DNA of 38,085 bases from Clostridiales bacterium (GTDB taxonomy: Bacteria; Bacillota; Clostridia; Christensenellales; Borkfalkiaceae): positions 1 through 38,085 of the forward strand of contig SVIJ01000011.1 in the NCBI GenBank assembly GCA_015069565.1. The letters run 5' to 3'. A program made the translations under genes and the position numbers. Positions 15,470 to 25,472 of this stretch are shown here, in pieces (the stretch's first letter is position 1; each line of letters begins with the position of its first letter). Under the pieces are notes generated by a model, which searched no databases, was not told the DNA's origin, and saw only the letters and a list, made by a program, of their open reading frames with translations.

Positions 15470-17290
15470 TTAATCCTGATAGTAGCAACAAGCAAACAGC
15501 CACTGATCTTCTTCCAGCGCGTCCACCGAAGGGCTTGCGTACACTTCCGCAAAGCCGTTGCCGTCGTTGAACAAGCGTTGGCTGACGCTGAATTTTTGGA
15601 AAAACTCTTTAAGCTCTGGCGTGACGGGAACAAGTCCGTCGCCATTGACGAAATCCGCATAGCCAAGTGCCTGCTTATAGAGATCGGGGAAGCCCACGGG
15701 CATACCCTGCAGCTGACCGCTTGAATCAATCGGCTGATTTGCCTGCACATTGATGTTATAGAATCCTTCAATGAAGAGCTTATAGTTTTCCGTACCGTTG
15801 GAAACGGTCAACGCCTTGTTGCCGTGGTACTCGATTACCGTCAAGGCTTCGCCGCCGTCACCGATAAAGCGAATAGGCGAAGTGATCTTGCCGTAGAGTA
15901 CAGGCCCAAAGCCCGCACCAAAGCCGTAGGGATCGCTTGCGTACTTCGTTTCATCATAGAGATGGTACACGCCCGTATTCGGCGAAAGGCGATAATTTTC
16001 CCCACGGAAAGCCAAAATCGAAGTGTTGCTACCTTCGGGCGTATAATACTGCTCCGCGCCGACAAGCGTTCCGCTGTTTTGCAGACTGTCAAAGTATGCC
16101 CGTACCTTCGCGACCAAATAAGTACGGATATAGCAGTCGATTTCGCGGACAGGCTTACCCTTATCGTCGTAGGTCAAATCACAGTCTTCAATCTTGTATT
16201 CCAGTGCGTTTTGAATCGCGTCGGGGCTTGAATAGTCTTCAAGCGTCAGTTGTTGTAAAACAACGTATTCTTCCGCAAGCTCCTTCATAATTTCCGACGG
16301 TGCAAGCGCCGTGGAAATGTTGTTATAAACGATGTCTATCGTCTTTTGCAAGAAGGTTTGTTCGTCCATTGCCTGCAATTCCAGCATATACGCGCCCATC
16401 AAGCCGTACAGATCGGCAGGGAGTTTCCATTCCGATTGCGTGCGGTCGGCTGTATACGAATCGGCGCGCTTCAACATGAATTCCACGTTGGCGGGATATT
16501 CGTCGTTCTTCGCTTCGGCGTGAACTGCAAACGTCCATACGCCGCCGATATTGCTATCGTCCACGTTGATTGTATGCTTAAAGTTTCTGGTATAACCCTT
16601 GGAATACCCACCTTCGTCCAAGGTGTAGCCGTAATTTTTATATACGGCACTGCCATAATAAACGTCCAGTTTCGGGTTAATTTTCCCTTCCGACGCGTCC
16701 ACCCAAGATTCGATTACGTATTCGCCGTTTTCCGTCGGTTCAAACTCGTAGAAAACCACTTGATCCTTGGAAAGGACTTCCGTGCGATACACGGTATCCA
16801 CGTAGCGGCATTTAAGGCAATCATACGCGTCTTCGCCACTGCCGCCGCGAGCGGTCATAATACGGTATACAGGGATTTCAATTTCAGGCGTGAGCGACGA
16901 AGTTCTATTGCCGTTCGGGTTGTATGCGTATTTATCGTTCAGCCCGATGAGTGAAACGGTGTAATCTCCGTCCAGCCCCTTCGTCTTTGCAACGCCGTTG
17001 ACAAAATCCGCTTGGAAATAATCAAAGCCGTTCGTCCATTGCGCCTTTACCCCATCCGTATCGACGTAGGGAGCGCCTGCGTTGGTGAGCCGCACAACGT
17101 ATTCCACTTGGGCTTCCTGGGTAGGATCGCCCGACGTAGAGCCGTCGTCCGCGCCACCCGCGCTATCACCGCCGTCGGACGTAAAGCCGCCCGACGTCTG
17201 CGCGTTTTTATCCGTATACTGCAAATCGCAAGCAACCAAGGTAAATACCGTCAAAAGGCTCAAAAGACAAGCTAAAATTCGTTTCATCAT
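15470..17290 (-). CDS. Uncharacterised lipoprotein of the MoxR-VWA operon
   Basis: The 606-aa protein starts MMKRILACLLSLLTVFTLVA followed by Cys in a lipobox-like LVAC. A Ser/Gly/Asp-rich flexible spacer (about 30-60) leads to a beta-rich region (about 60-150), a single CLKC pair near 150, and a domain with ENGEYVIESWVDASEG resembling a secreted beta-sandwich (pre-peptidase C-terminal-like). The middle (about 280-370) is helical; the rest is unrecognised. Its first ATG overlaps the stop of the double-VWA gene by 4 nt (ATGA), with GGGGGT upstream, so expression is tightly coupled to it. I infer an outer-face partner of the VWA proteins. No catalytic motif is seen. Confidence 0.8.
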   Translation of the reverse strand: MMKRILACLLSLLTVFTLVACDLQYTDKNAQTSGGFTSDGGDSAGGADDGSTSGDPTQEAQVEYVVRLTNAGAPYVDTDGVKAQWTNGFDYFQADFVNGVAKTKGLDGDYTVSLIGLNDKYAYNPNGNRTSSLTPEIEIPVYRIMTARGGSGEDAYDCLKCRYVDTVYRTEVLSKDQVVFYEFEPTENGEYVIESWVDASEGKINPKLDVYYGSAVYKNYGYTLDEGGYSKGYTRNFKHTINVDDSNIGGVWTFAVHAEAKNDEYPANVEFMLKRADSYTADRTQSEWKLPADLYGLMGAYMLELQAMDEQTFLQKTIDIVYNNISTALAPSEIMKELAEEYVVLQQLTLEDYSSPDAIQNALEYKIEDCDLTYDDKGKPVREIDCYIRTYLVAKVRAYFDSLQNSGTLVGAEQYYTPEGSNTSILAFRGENYRLSPNTGVYHLYDETKYASDPYGFGAGFGPVLYGKITSPIRFIGDGGEALTVIEYHGNKALTVSNGTENYKLFIEGFYNINVQANQPIDSSGQLQGMPVGFPDLYKQALGYADFVNGDGLVPVTPELKEFFQKFSVSQRLFNDGNGFAEVYASPSVDALEEDQWLFACCYYQD

Positions 17291-20169
17291 GCTCTCTTAC
17301 CCCCTGCTTTTGATTTTTTGAATAAGCCGACAATGTCCACCCAGCGAAGTTTTCTTACGATAACGTCCACGATGAACATAACCACCGCCGCGATCATCAA
17401 AGGCGCAACCAAATACTGCGCGTGCATTTCCACGTCTTCCTTATCGTTCGACAAATCAAGCGAGCCGTCTTCGCTTACGTTGCCGCGATGTCGAATAATC
17501 TTATGAAGAAGGGAAGGATCGTAAGCCGTAAACTCGTCGTATTCCGCGTTATAGCAAAGGTGGAATACCGTTGTCGACTCATAAGTGACGCCGTTGCGCG
17601 TGTACGCGATATCTAATGTATATTTACCTAAAGCGTCCGTTTTGAACTCATGATAGAAGCGGCTCTTATCGAAGATCAGGTTTTGCGCTTCCAGCTTCTC
17701 GCCGCTTGGCAAGGTCAGCGTTGCAACCACTTCGGTGGCAGGGCTCAACTGATAGGAAGATACTTCCACCAAGGTTTTTGCTTCCGATTGCGTGAGCTTT
17801 ACTCGGAAAGGCTGATCGTTCTTTTCTTCGGGGGTATTCTCTTTCAAGACGTTGCCCATAAAGGCTTCCCCTTCTGCACCCTTCCATTCCTGCGTCCAAG
17901 CGCCTGAAAGCTTACTCGTAAACGCCGCAACCTTTCCTTCGCCGTAATCCCAGTAGGTATACAACGGCGTTTCTACCCAACCGCCCGATTCCTTTTGGTA
18001 TTTTACCGTCAAGACGGGGGTTGCGCTTGCTTTTTGCGTCGTCGTCAAGAAGCCTTTTACGTTGGGCAGGGATACAAGCCCATCCAACACGTCGTCCGTA
18101 TAACGCTTGATATGTACCTGCGTATCCTTTTCAATCACCGTATCGTTGACTTCTTCCGCGATCTCTTCAAGCACCAAGCTCGAAAGATCTTCTTCCGTTT
18201 CCGCATAGTAATAGGAGCCGCCGCCAAGCGTTGCCAAGTTTTTCAGCTTGGCTTCCCCTTCGCCGCTACCCGTATTGATAACGGACATCACAATACTCGA
18301 CGCACGCATATCCCGAACGACCGTTTCGGGATCGTCCGCTTCTGCGGTATGCGACATACCGTCGGTGATGAGCATCACTTGCTGTTCATAGAAGGAGCTA
18401 TCCTGCATAAACTCCAACGTCTTTTTAAGCGCCGCACCAAGGTAAGTACCTTGGCGAACGTCCAACGCTTCAATGCTTTGGACGATCTCCGCACGGCTCG
18501 AGCCTACGCGCTTGGGCATTTGCGTAAAGGTGACGTCGCCCGAGAAGGCAACCACCGTCACGTAATCGTCTTCGCCAAGCAGGTTGACAAGCTGAATTGC
18601 CGCCAGCTTTGCCATTTGGAAATGCCACAGCTTTTCCATACTGCGCGACGCGTCCAAGACAATCCCGTAAAGCTTGGGATCCTGTTCGCCCGGACGATAG
18701 TTGACGGGAAGCATCTTTTGAAGCGCAACAAGCGGCGCGTCGTCCGCTTCTTCTGCCCCTTCATCATTTTCCCCGTTTTCACCGTCCGTCGCCTTTTCTT
18801 CGTTTTGTCCGTGCAACTGCAAGTCGCCCGCTACAAGCAAGCTCTTGCCGAAAACAGATACCGCCGTTTCCAAGTTTTGAACGAACACGATATCGTTTTC
18901 CATCGTACGAACGTCAAAGTCCGAAAGTACGATTTCATCGTAAACACACAGCATTTCCACGGTGTAGGGAATAATCACTTCCCCTGCTTCCACCGTCACG
19001 TCTGCGTCCGCAAACAGGCTCTTGACTTTTTCGCCGTCCTTTGCATCCTTCGTTTTGATACGCACTAAGCGCTTATCGTCTTCCGTCTGAATGGCTACTT
19101 CGTACGTGACCGTCATGGGCACTAGCTGACCCATCGAATCATACTTTTCTTCCTGGCGGCGCACGTACACGTCCAAATCGCTGCCTTCCGCGTAGTAGTC
19201 TTCTAACGCCACTACGTCGTCAAAGATAGACGTGATGGCAACCACACGCAATCTGCCTTCCACCGTCTGGGTGAAATCGTAGACGTTATTATCCGCCACT
19301 TCGTCACCTTCGACGGAAAGCTCCATACGATAATCGAAAACGCCTTCTTCGTCCGTAGCCAAGTTGAACTCGACGACGTTGAAGCCCTTCGAGAGCTTTT
19401 GCGCGTGAATCGCTTCCTGCTGATATTCAGCGCCGTTCGTTGATTTTTTCAACGTGATGAGCGCGTCCGTTTCAAAGGAAGACTGCACCAGCACCGATGC
19501 GGTGGCTTCGTGCCCCAAATAGGTGTTTTTCGTGTAGTCCACACCCGTGATTTGCGCTTCCTTTTGCGTTTCCTTCAAATTGCTATCCAAATAGATAGCG
19601 TCCACCTGCACCCCTGCGGAATGCAAGCCTTCCACTGCGGAGATGATATTCTCCGTCGTTTGACCGTCCGTTTGCTTGCCGTCCGTAATCAAGACAATCC
19701 GCTTGATTGCCTTTTCATCGAACAGCTCGCCTGCGTATTTGAGTACGCCTGCAATATCGGTTGCGGAATCGTCCACTTTCGAGCCGCTCACCGTGCTAAA
19801 CTTTTTTCCGAGCGGCGTCTTCATCTCGTAATCACGACCGAACACCACCACGCCCAGCTTCGAGTTCATAGGCAAAGCGTCTTCCACGCCGCGAACGTAA
19901 TCGTCCACCTGCTTCAAGTTCTTGCTTGCCGAATGGGAAACGTCCGCAAGCACGTACACCTGCGTTTCCGTCGCAACCGTCTTGATATTCATACCTGCCG
20001 CCCCGAATGCCACGCAAACGGTGATGAGCAAATGCAAGACTAGCGACGTAATTACCTTCTTCGAGCAGTTTTCCTTTCGAATGGCGATAAAGAAAGGAGT
20101 GAGCAACAAGACGAGCAAGGGCACCGCGATCAGCAACAAATAGGGATTATCGAAGTTGATACTTTTCAT
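17287..20169 (-). CDS. Membrane protein with two VWA domains and a GATase1-like domain
   Basis: The 960-aa protein has two N-terminal membrane helices (about 8-30 and 38-60) and one near the C-terminus (about 915-938), followed by a basic tail. Between them are a first VWA domain with metal-site motif DVSHS (Asp76), a glutamine-amidotransferase-like fold without visible catalytic residues (about 300-470, ending FGKSLLVAGD), an acidic insert, and a second VWA domain with DASRS (Asp506). The region after about 700 is beta-rich. This order (TM-VWA-GATase-VWA-TM) is known in large proteins encoded next to MoxR ATPases. Both MIDAS motifs look intact, so both could bind Mg and a protein ligand. The start overlaps the BatA-like gene by 23 nt and has GGGGAG upstream. 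Confidence 0.88.
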   Translation of the reverse strand: MKSINFDNPYLLLIAVPLLVLLLTPFFIAIRKENCSKKVITSLVLHLLITVCVAFGAAGMNIKTVATETQVYVLADVSHSASKNLKQVDDYVRGVEDALPMNSKLGVVVFGRDYEMKTPLGKKFSTVSGSKVDDSATDIAGVLKYAGELFDEKAIKRIVLITDGKQTDGQTTENIISAVEGLHSAGVQVDAIYLDSNLKETQKEAQITGVDYTKNTYLGHEATASVLVQSSFETDALITLKKSTNGAEYQQEAIHAQKLSKGFNVVEFNLATDEEGVFDYRMELSVEGDEVADNNVYDFTQTVEGRLRVVAITSIFDDVVALEDYYAEGSDLDVYVRRQEEKYDSMGQLVPMTVTYEVAIQTEDDKRLVRIKTKDAKDGEKVKSLFADADVTVEAGEVIIPYTVEMLCVYDEIVLSDFDVRTMENDIVFVQNLETAVSVFGKSLLVAGDLQLHGQNEEKATDGENGENDEGAEEADDAPLVALQKMLPVNYRPGEQDPKLYGIVLDASRSMEKLWHFQMAKLAAIQLVNLLGEDDYVTVVAFSGDVTFTQMPKRVGSSRAEIVQSIEALDVRQGTYLGAALKKTLEFMQDSSFYEQQVMLITDGMSHTAEADDPETVVRDMRASSIVMSVINTGSGEGEAKLKNLATLGGGSYYYAETEEDLSSLVLEEIAEEVNDTVIEKDTQVHIKRYTDDVLDGLVSLPNVKGFLTTTQKASATPVLTVKYQKESGGWVETPLYTYWDYGEGKVAAFTSKLSGAWTQEWKGAEGEAFMGNVLKENTPEEKNDQPFRVKLTQSEAKTLVEVSSYQLSPATEVVATLTLPSGEKLEAQNLIFDKSRFYHEFKTDALGKYTLDIAYTRNGVTYESTTVFHLCYNAEYDEFTAYDPSLLHKIIRHRGNVSEDGSLDLSNDKEDVEMHAQYLVAPLMIAAVVMFIVDVIVRKLRWVDIVGLFKKSKAGGKRA

Positions 20170-22006
20170 AACAATACACTCCCCAATCTGCCAAGAACAC
20201 GAGCGCCAAGATGATGAAAATCACCGTCAAGGGATCGTACGTTCCGTCCAAACCGCCGTCGGTTGCTTCGCCCTGCAAGCCGACGTACTCTGCCGAAGTA
20301 TACGGGTTTCTTTCCCCATCGGGAACACCCGCGTATACGTGATAAACTCTTTGTTCGCCACCGTTATAACCAACGGTCACCGTATGCGTACCGATCTCGT
20401 CGAAAGGATATTCCGCGATCACGCCGTACGTAGAAAGGTATACGTGATTTCCGCTCGGGGTATCCACGCGTACCGATTGCATATTCGCCTGCAAGTTGAC
20501 TTCCAGCGTTTCGCCGCTAAAATACGCCACCTTTTCGATTGCCGAAGGATAGGAATAATCGAGCAAATTCCGCACCAAAACGATGAAATCCAAGCTAAGC
20601 GGCATATCCGAAGCGTGAATATCGAACGCAAACACCACTTCGCGACACTCGTTTGCCGTCGTCCCGACAAAGACGACAGGATTGCTCTTATACGTCAAAA
20701 CGGTGGTAAATTGACCGCTTCTGCCATAACGAATATACTTTGAAATATAGATATTTTTGCCTTCCATTCCCTTCGTCAAGCGTTGCGCAAGCGAAGACGT
20801 GGACGTAGACAGCGAAAGGGTCGCGCCGCCAGAGAGCTCTTCTTCCCCTTGGAAGCTAAATCCCGTCCCCGAAACACTGCTTTGCAGGTTGATAAACCAA
20901 ATCGCGCCGTCGCTCGGCAAGCTCGTCGGCGTGTAGCCGTCAAAGACGTACAGAGCATAGCCCGTTTCGCCCTTGTATTCAGCCGTCGAAACCACCTTCA
21001 CCTTCGAGCCGCTCACCGCTTCGATTGCCGAAGAAATCAAGTACGGCTGATCGCTGACGACGATGGTATCGTATGCGTTTTCGTGCTGAACGTTGTAAAA
21101 GACGCTTTCATCGTCCGAAGCAAGCGCGTCGGTATGGTTTGCAATACGCACGCGCAAGGACGCAAACTCCTGCACTTCGTCCTGCACCCATGCAAACTCC
21201 GTAGGTGCGCTGGCGCTCACTTCCATGGTATGCGACTGCGCAACTGCGTCCGAGCCGTCGAACAAAAGCTCCAACGTCAACACGGTAGAACGCGAACCCG
21301 TATGCGCGGCAACGCTACCTGAAACGTGCACCTTCGTGCCTGCCAGCTCCACGTTCAAAGGGGATACGCCGTAGTTTTGTTCGCCGTCCGCAAAATTGAT
21401 CACTTCTACGTTTTCCGACGTCGCATAATCGACGTCCGTAAGCAAATACACCTTCACGCCAGGGTTGGACGTAAAGTAGGATTGCGCCAACGCCACCGCG
21501 TCCGTAAACTCGGTATCGACGTAGCCGGGCTGCATCGCGGCGATCAATTCCTTTACTTCTTTTTTGTCCCTGCTCTTTTCGCAAACGATCTCCGTATTCT
21601 CAGAAACGTACAACAGGGAATACACACTGCCGTCCACCGACGAAGAAACTTGGCTATCCAAGTACGCCTGCGCCCGCTGAAAACGGGTTTGTCCGTTCTT
21701 TTGCATATTCATGCTCGCGGACGCGTCCACGATATAGCAAATTTCCTTCGCTTGGTTGGGCAAAACGATCACAGGCTGCGCGATGGCAAACGAAATAGCC
21801 GTCACCGCCAAGATCTGCAAAATCAAGCTAATCAGCCCCGCGATCGGATTGACCTTCTTCTTTCTCTTCAAGAACTTTTCGGAAAGCTCCCAAAGCCACG
21901 TAGAAGGAACGGTTTGTTCCGTGTATTTATTCTTGATTAAATAGATGATGATGAGAATGGGAACGCCGATTAAGCCGAGCAGCCCCAAAGGATACAAAAA
22001 TTTCAT
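20147..22006 (-). CDS. BatA-like membrane protein with VWA domain
   Basis: The 619-aa protein begins with the BatA N-terminal hairpin: a membrane helix (about 5-24), a basic loop with VPSTWLWELSEKFLKRKKK, and a second helix (about 57-80). A VWA domain follows with metal site DASAS (Asp94). A GATase1-like segment (TIVVSDQPYLIS...YVFDGYTPTSLP) is visible near 330-400 and a last helix (TVIFIILALVFLADWGVYC) sits near the C-terminus. BatA proteins work with MoxR ATPases and DUF58 proteins; their molecular role is poorly known but includes envelope stress tolerance. It is translated from an ATG overlapping the DUF58 stop by 4 nt with GGGGGT upstream. Confidence 0.88.
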   Translation of the reverse strand: MKFLYPLGLLGLIGVPILIIIYLIKNKYTEQTVPSTWLWELSEKFLKRKKKVNPIAGLISLILQILAVTAISFAIAQPVIVLPNQAKEICYIVDASASMNMQKNGQTRFQRAQAYLDSQVSSSVDGSVYSLLYVSENTEIVCEKSRDKKEVKELIAAMQPGYVDTEFTDAVALAQSYFTSNPGVKVYLLTDVDYATSENVEVINFADGEQNYGVSPLNVELAGTKVHVSGSVAAHTGSRSTVLTLELLFDGSDAVAQSHTMEVSASAPTEFAWVQDEVQEFASLRVRIANHTDALASDDESVFYNVQHENAYDTIVVSDQPYLISSAIEAVSGSKVKVVSTAEYKGETGYALYVFDGYTPTSLPSDGAIWFINLQSSVSGTGFSFQGEEELSGGATLSLSTSTSSLAQRLTKGMEGKNIYISKYIRYGRSGQFTTVLTYKSNPVVFVGTTANECREVVFAFDIHASDMPLSLDFIVLVRNLLDYSYPSAIEKVAYFSGETLEVNLQANMQSVRVDTPSGNHVYLSTYGVIAEYPFDEIGTHTVTVGYNGGEQRVYHVYAGVPDGERNPYTSAEYVGLQGEATDGGLDGTYDPLTVIFIILALVFLADWGVYCYEKYQLR

Positions 22007-22890
22007 TTCAGTACCCCCATTTCCACCAAGTTCTCAAAGAATATTTTCGTCACCGATTCTTCCGCGGATACAAGCAAGTAATCCCCGCCGCGCGCGCCGA
22101 CGTAGTTGCGAATACGGTCGGTTGCCCAAGCGAGCGCCTTTTTGTACGCGGTGATGATCTCCTTATCAATATTCTTTCTATAAAAACGGTCGGCGTTCTC
22201 CGAATCGAAGAAATGCACCTTTCCGCGCACCTGCGGCAGAAGCTCTTCCTTCGAGAGAATCTGCATACAGACGACGTGCCGTTTTTTATCTGCCAAATGG
22301 TCGATAACCGTTTCAAAATCGTTGTCCGTCAAAAAGTCGGAAAGGATCACCGACATCCCGTCGCCGTACCCTACCGAAGAAGGCAGGATCGCTTCCGAGA
22401 TACAGCAGTCGCCCGAGAACTCGATTTCATTGAGCTTCAAAATCGAGTGCATATAGGCGTCCTTGCCGACCATCCCGACAACAACGTCTTCTATTTTATT
22501 TTCCTTGACGGCAAAGATGGATACCTTATCCATTTCGCATACGGAAAGGTAGGCGATTGCCGCCGCAACGCGGATTGCCTGCAACGCCTTTTTCCCGTCG
22601 CCGTATTCCATCGAGCGGCTGGCGTCTATGTAGATTCTCGTATGCATCTGCCGTTCGTCAAGGTAGAGCTTTAAGTACAGCTTGTCAAACCTTGCAAACG
22701 CATTCCAGTCAATTTTCGTCACGTCGTCGCCTGCGATATAATCGCGGTAATCGGCGAACTCACAGGACGAGCCGAAGGACTTACTTTGTCGATTTCCCCC
22801 GAACATCCCTGCTACGTTATTCTTGACCAGCATTTGCAACCGTTCGAGCTGTTGTAAAAACTCTTCGTTGATTGCCAATTCTTTTGCCAT
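22003..22890 (-). CDS. DUF58 family protein (VWA-like)
   Basis: The 295-aa protein has the DUF58 signature FADYRDYIAGDDVTKIDWNA (about 45-64) and a VWA-type metal motif DASRS (Asp89). It lacks membrane helices, so it is a cytoplasmic member. DUF58 proteins are regularly encoded right after MoxR ATPases and are likely their clients or adaptors. The gene starts 20 nt after moxR; its ribosome site (GAAAG) is weak, so translation may depend on moxR. The 4-nt overlap with the BatA-like gene downstream argues for fixed stoichiometry. Confidence 0.92.
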   Translation of the reverse strand: MAKELAINEEFLQQLERLQMLVKNNVAGMFGGNRQSKSFGSSCEFADYRDYIAGDDVTKIDWNAFARFDKLYLKLYLDERQMHTRIYIDASRSMEYGDGKKALQAIRVAAAIAYLSVCEMDKVSIFAVKENKIEDVVVGMVGKDAYMHSILKLNEIEFSGDCCISEAILPSSVGYGDGMSVILSDFLTDNDFETVIDHLADKKRHVVCMQILSKEELLPQVRGKVHFFDSENADRFYRKNIDKEIITAYKKALAWATDRIRNYVGARGGDYLLVSAEESVTKIFFENLVEMGVLK

Positions 22891-22910
22891 ATTCTTTCGC
22901 TTTTCGTCCC

Positions 22911-23897
22911 TTACTTAGTTTCCTTGATCAGCAAACCGATCACGTCGTCCACGGTGAGATGGTCGTTGATTGCGCTGTAATTAATCTTAATTCTGTGACG
23001 CAGAACGGGATATGCCAGCGCGTTGATATCTTCATAGGAAACGTTGTAGTTGCCGTTCATAAGCGCGCGTACCTTAGCGCACGTAATGAGCGCCTGCGCC
23101 GCACGGGGGGACGCGCCGTACTTGACGTATTTCTTTGCCGAAGCGGGAGAAGTAGCAAGCTCGGGATGCGTACCAGAAACCAAACGCATTGCGTATTCCA
23201 TGATTTCGTCCATCACAGGCACGGTGCTTGCAAGCTTACGCATTTCGAGCACGGTAGGCCCGTCGATCACTGCGGTTGCCGTTTCGTCCATCGTGATCTG
23301 CGTCATGTTGACGATGTCTTTAAGTTCGTCCATCTTCGGGAATTCCATGATGAGCTTGAACATGAAACGGTCCATCTGCGCTTCGGGCAAGGGATACGTA
23401 CCGTCCTGCTCGATGGGGTTTTGCGTAGCCAAAACGAAGAAGGGTTCTTCCAAGCGGTACGCCTGACCTGCAACGGTCACCTTATGCTCCTGCATTACTT
23501 CGAGCATTGCCGACTGCGTTTTCGGGGTCGCACGGTTGATTTCGTCCGCAAGCACAAGGTTTGCGAAGATAGGACCTTTGCGGAAGCTCATCGTAAGCTT
23601 GCCGTTTTCGTCCTTTTCCGCAACGTTCGTACCCGTCACGTCCGAAGGCATAAGGTCGGGCGTGAACTGAATACGCGAGAAGGGAAGGCTGAGCGTTCTA
23701 CCCAGCGAACGCACCAAACGGGTCTTACCTACCCCAGGAACACCTTCCAGCAAAACGTTCCCGCCTGCAACGATTGCGATGAGCACGCTGTCAATGATCT
23801 CCTTTTGCCCTACGACGTCTTTTGCAAGCTCTGCTTTTACCGTAGCGATAGATGCGCTAAATGCTTTTACCTGTTCTTCTTTTTCCATAATTTCCAT
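22911..23897 (-). CDS. MoxR-family AAA+ ATPase
   Basis: The 328-aa protein has Walker A GVPGVGKT (52-59), Walker B LVLADE (Asp118, Glu119) followed by INRATPKTQSAMLEVMQE, and sensor 1 ATQNPIE, the exact MoxR pattern. MoxR proteins are AAA+ chaperones thought to mature or insert metal into VWA-domain partners. Three VWA-type proteins are encoded directly downstream, so this is the likely motor of the operon. GAGGT precedes the ATG at 23897 by about 8 nt. All key ATPase residues that can be judged are present. Confidence 0.95.
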   Translation of the reverse strand: MEIMEKEEQVKAFSASIATVKAELAKDVVGQKEIIDSVLIAIVAGGNVLLEGVPGVGKTRLVRSLGRTLSLPFSRIQFTPDLMPSDVTGTNVAEKDENGKLTMSFRKGPIFANLVLADEINRATPKTQSAMLEVMQEHKVTVAGQAYRLEEPFFVLATQNPIEQDGTYPLPEAQMDRFMFKLIMEFPKMDELKDIVNMTQITMDETATAVIDGPTVLEMRKLASTVPVMDEIMEYAMRLVSGTHPELATSPASAKKYVKYGASPRAAQALITCAKVRALMNGNYNVSYEDINALAYPVLRHRIKINYSAINDHLTVDDVIGLLIKETK

Positions 23898-23921
23898 ATC
23901 AAATTACCTCACTTGGTATTT

Positions 23922-25397
23922 TTATTCTTTTTTATTCGTCGCAAGCATGTCGAAGTACGCCTGCAATATCTTTTCTAAGTTGGGGTCAATCTTGCCTTGA
24001 TGTACCGCGTCGGTGTAGATCGCGTAGTACTTGGCAAACACTTCCCCGTACGGTTTAAGCTCGCCCGTTTCAGGATCGTAAATCAGCTCGTTGCTGCCGT
24101 AGTTGACGTCACCCGTTCCCAAGCCGCCGTCGTTCAAGTTCGAATCGTCCTTATCGTCTTCACCGCCCGTCGTCGGCGTATAGTCCTGACTGAGCGGGGG
24201 TACGTTCGCATCGTCCAAGCCGAAGATTTCGCAGAGCTTATCGATCGTGTAGTCGCGCACGTCGTTGTTGACGATCTGCTTGTTCATCGCGTTTGCAATC
24301 GGGCCTTGGCAAGTCCCGAACACCGTTTCCATACGGTTCGCCCAAGACTCCTGCGTGTAGTAGCCGAAGGTGCTAGGATCGAGCTCCTTCACCACCGCTT
24401 CGTTCAACGCCTTCAAGGCTTGTACAAGCTCATCCGCGCCATCCACCTGCGACATCGCAAGCGCAATTTGCAATCTCGTGCTGAACGTTTCAATCGTATC
24501 CTTTGCCGTCGCGCCCTGTTCGCCGTATTCCTTAAAGGCTTCCCAGAACTTCACGTACTGATCGGTAAATCTCTCGATATCCGTCGCGCCGACCGCGTTG
24601 GCAAGCTTCCGCAAAGTAGCCGCTTCCGCTTTTTCAAACGCCGTTGCCAGCTCGTAGCCAGTATTCTTCGCTTCCGTTGCCGCGTCCACCGCTACGATCG
24701 TTCCCGATACAAGGACGAGCATTTCCGAATGCGCTTCCACGTCTACGATTTTTTCCAGCAAGTCTTCCAGCGCCGCCACCGTCGCCGTCTTCGGTTCGTC
24801 CTGCATTCCCGAATCCTGCACGTATTCGATCAGTTCTCGAAGGGCTACCAGCTGTGCGGTGCTCACTTCAAAGGGAATCACCGTTTGAATGGAGCTATCA
24901 CCGCCGCCGTCACCGTTGCCACCGCCGCCCGTCGAGCCCTTGCCAAGCATGGGAACGACCACTGCCGAAGCGCAGGTAGCCACCGCCAAGCAAACCGCCG
25001 CAATACATTGCCAGATCCGCTTGAACTGCGTATAGGTGGCAGGCAACGCGGCAAGTCGGGCTTCGGTGTCCTTCCGTTGCAAAACGGACATTTCCTTTTC
25101 GTCCGATGCAAATTCCAGCATCGTCTGCACACGCTCTTCACGCCCCAGCTCGTCGTCCAGTTTTCGAGCGAGCTTTCTTTCAAAGGGATACAGGCACAAA
25201 AGCAGCGTCCCAAAGACAACCGCCCCCAAGCCGATTCCCCCGAGTACAAAGATCCAAGGCTCAACCTTCACTTTGAGAAGCTCGCATACCAGCGCGCCTA
25301 TGCTCGCCGACGCGACTCCTGCCGATCCGCCTAGGATCCCACTGCGAAGAAAAGCGTTTCTTGCAAGCTTCCTTTTGATGTCGTTAAAGTTCTTCAT
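23922..25397 (-). CDS. Uncharacterised membrane protein heading the MoxR operon
   Basis: The 491-aa product has three predicted membrane helices near the N-terminus: about 18-40, 44-67 and 125-150, the first two close together and the third after a basic, helical loop (FERKLARKLDDELGREERVQ). The layout resembles the N-terminus of large DUF4175-type proteins often next to MoxR genes. The remainder is a helical soluble domain after a Gly/Asp-rich spacer (KGSTGGGGNGDGGGDSS), then a Pro/Asp/Asn-rich tail before the end. I chose the ATG at 25397 because AAGAGAG lies before it; an upstream in-frame GTG would start inside a leader hairpin. No catalytic motif is recognised. Confidence 0.83.
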   Translation of the reverse strand: MKNFNDIKRKLARNAFLRSGILGGSAGVASASIGALVCELLKVKVEPWIFVLGGIGLGAVVFGTLLLCLYPFERKLARKLDDELGREERVQTMLEFASDEKEMSVLQRKDTEARLAALPATYTQFKRIWQCIAAVCLAVATCASAVVVPMLGKGSTGGGGNGDGGGDSSIQTVIPFEVSTAQLVALRELIEYVQDSGMQDEPKTATVAALEDLLEKIVDVEAHSEMLVLVSGTIVAVDAATEAKNTGYELATAFEKAEAATLRKLANAVGATDIERFTDQYVKFWEAFKEYGEQGATAKDTIETFSTRLQIALAMSQVDGADELVQALKALNEAVVKELDPSTFGYYTQESWANRMETVFGTCQGPIANAMNKQIVNNDVRDYTIDKLCEIFGLDDANVPPLSQDYTPTTGGEDDKDDSNLNDGGLGTGDVNYGSNELIYDPETGELKPYGEVFAKYYAIYTDAVHQGKIDPNLEKILQAYFDMLATNKKE

Positions 25398-25424
25398 AAT
25401 TCTCTCTTTTCTATGTATTTTTTC

Positions 25425-25444
25425 TTGCGTGTGCACACACGCAA
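25425..25444. promoter_or_regulatory. Inverted repeat in the MoxR operon leader
   Basis: TTGCGTGTGCACACACGCAA: perfect 9-bp arms around CA. It sits between the predicted start (about 25466) and the first ribosome site, so it could be a repressor operator or a stabilising RNA hairpin in the 5' leader. Confidence 0.6.
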
Positions 25445-25472
25445 AACATCTCCCGATTATAATTTTGATTAT

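Noticed and set aside
25413-25455. Short leader frame beginning MFCVCAHARKNT upstream of the MoxR operon
   Set aside because: The GGGAG lies directly against its ATG, too close to initiate, and it is explained by the palindromic hairpin.
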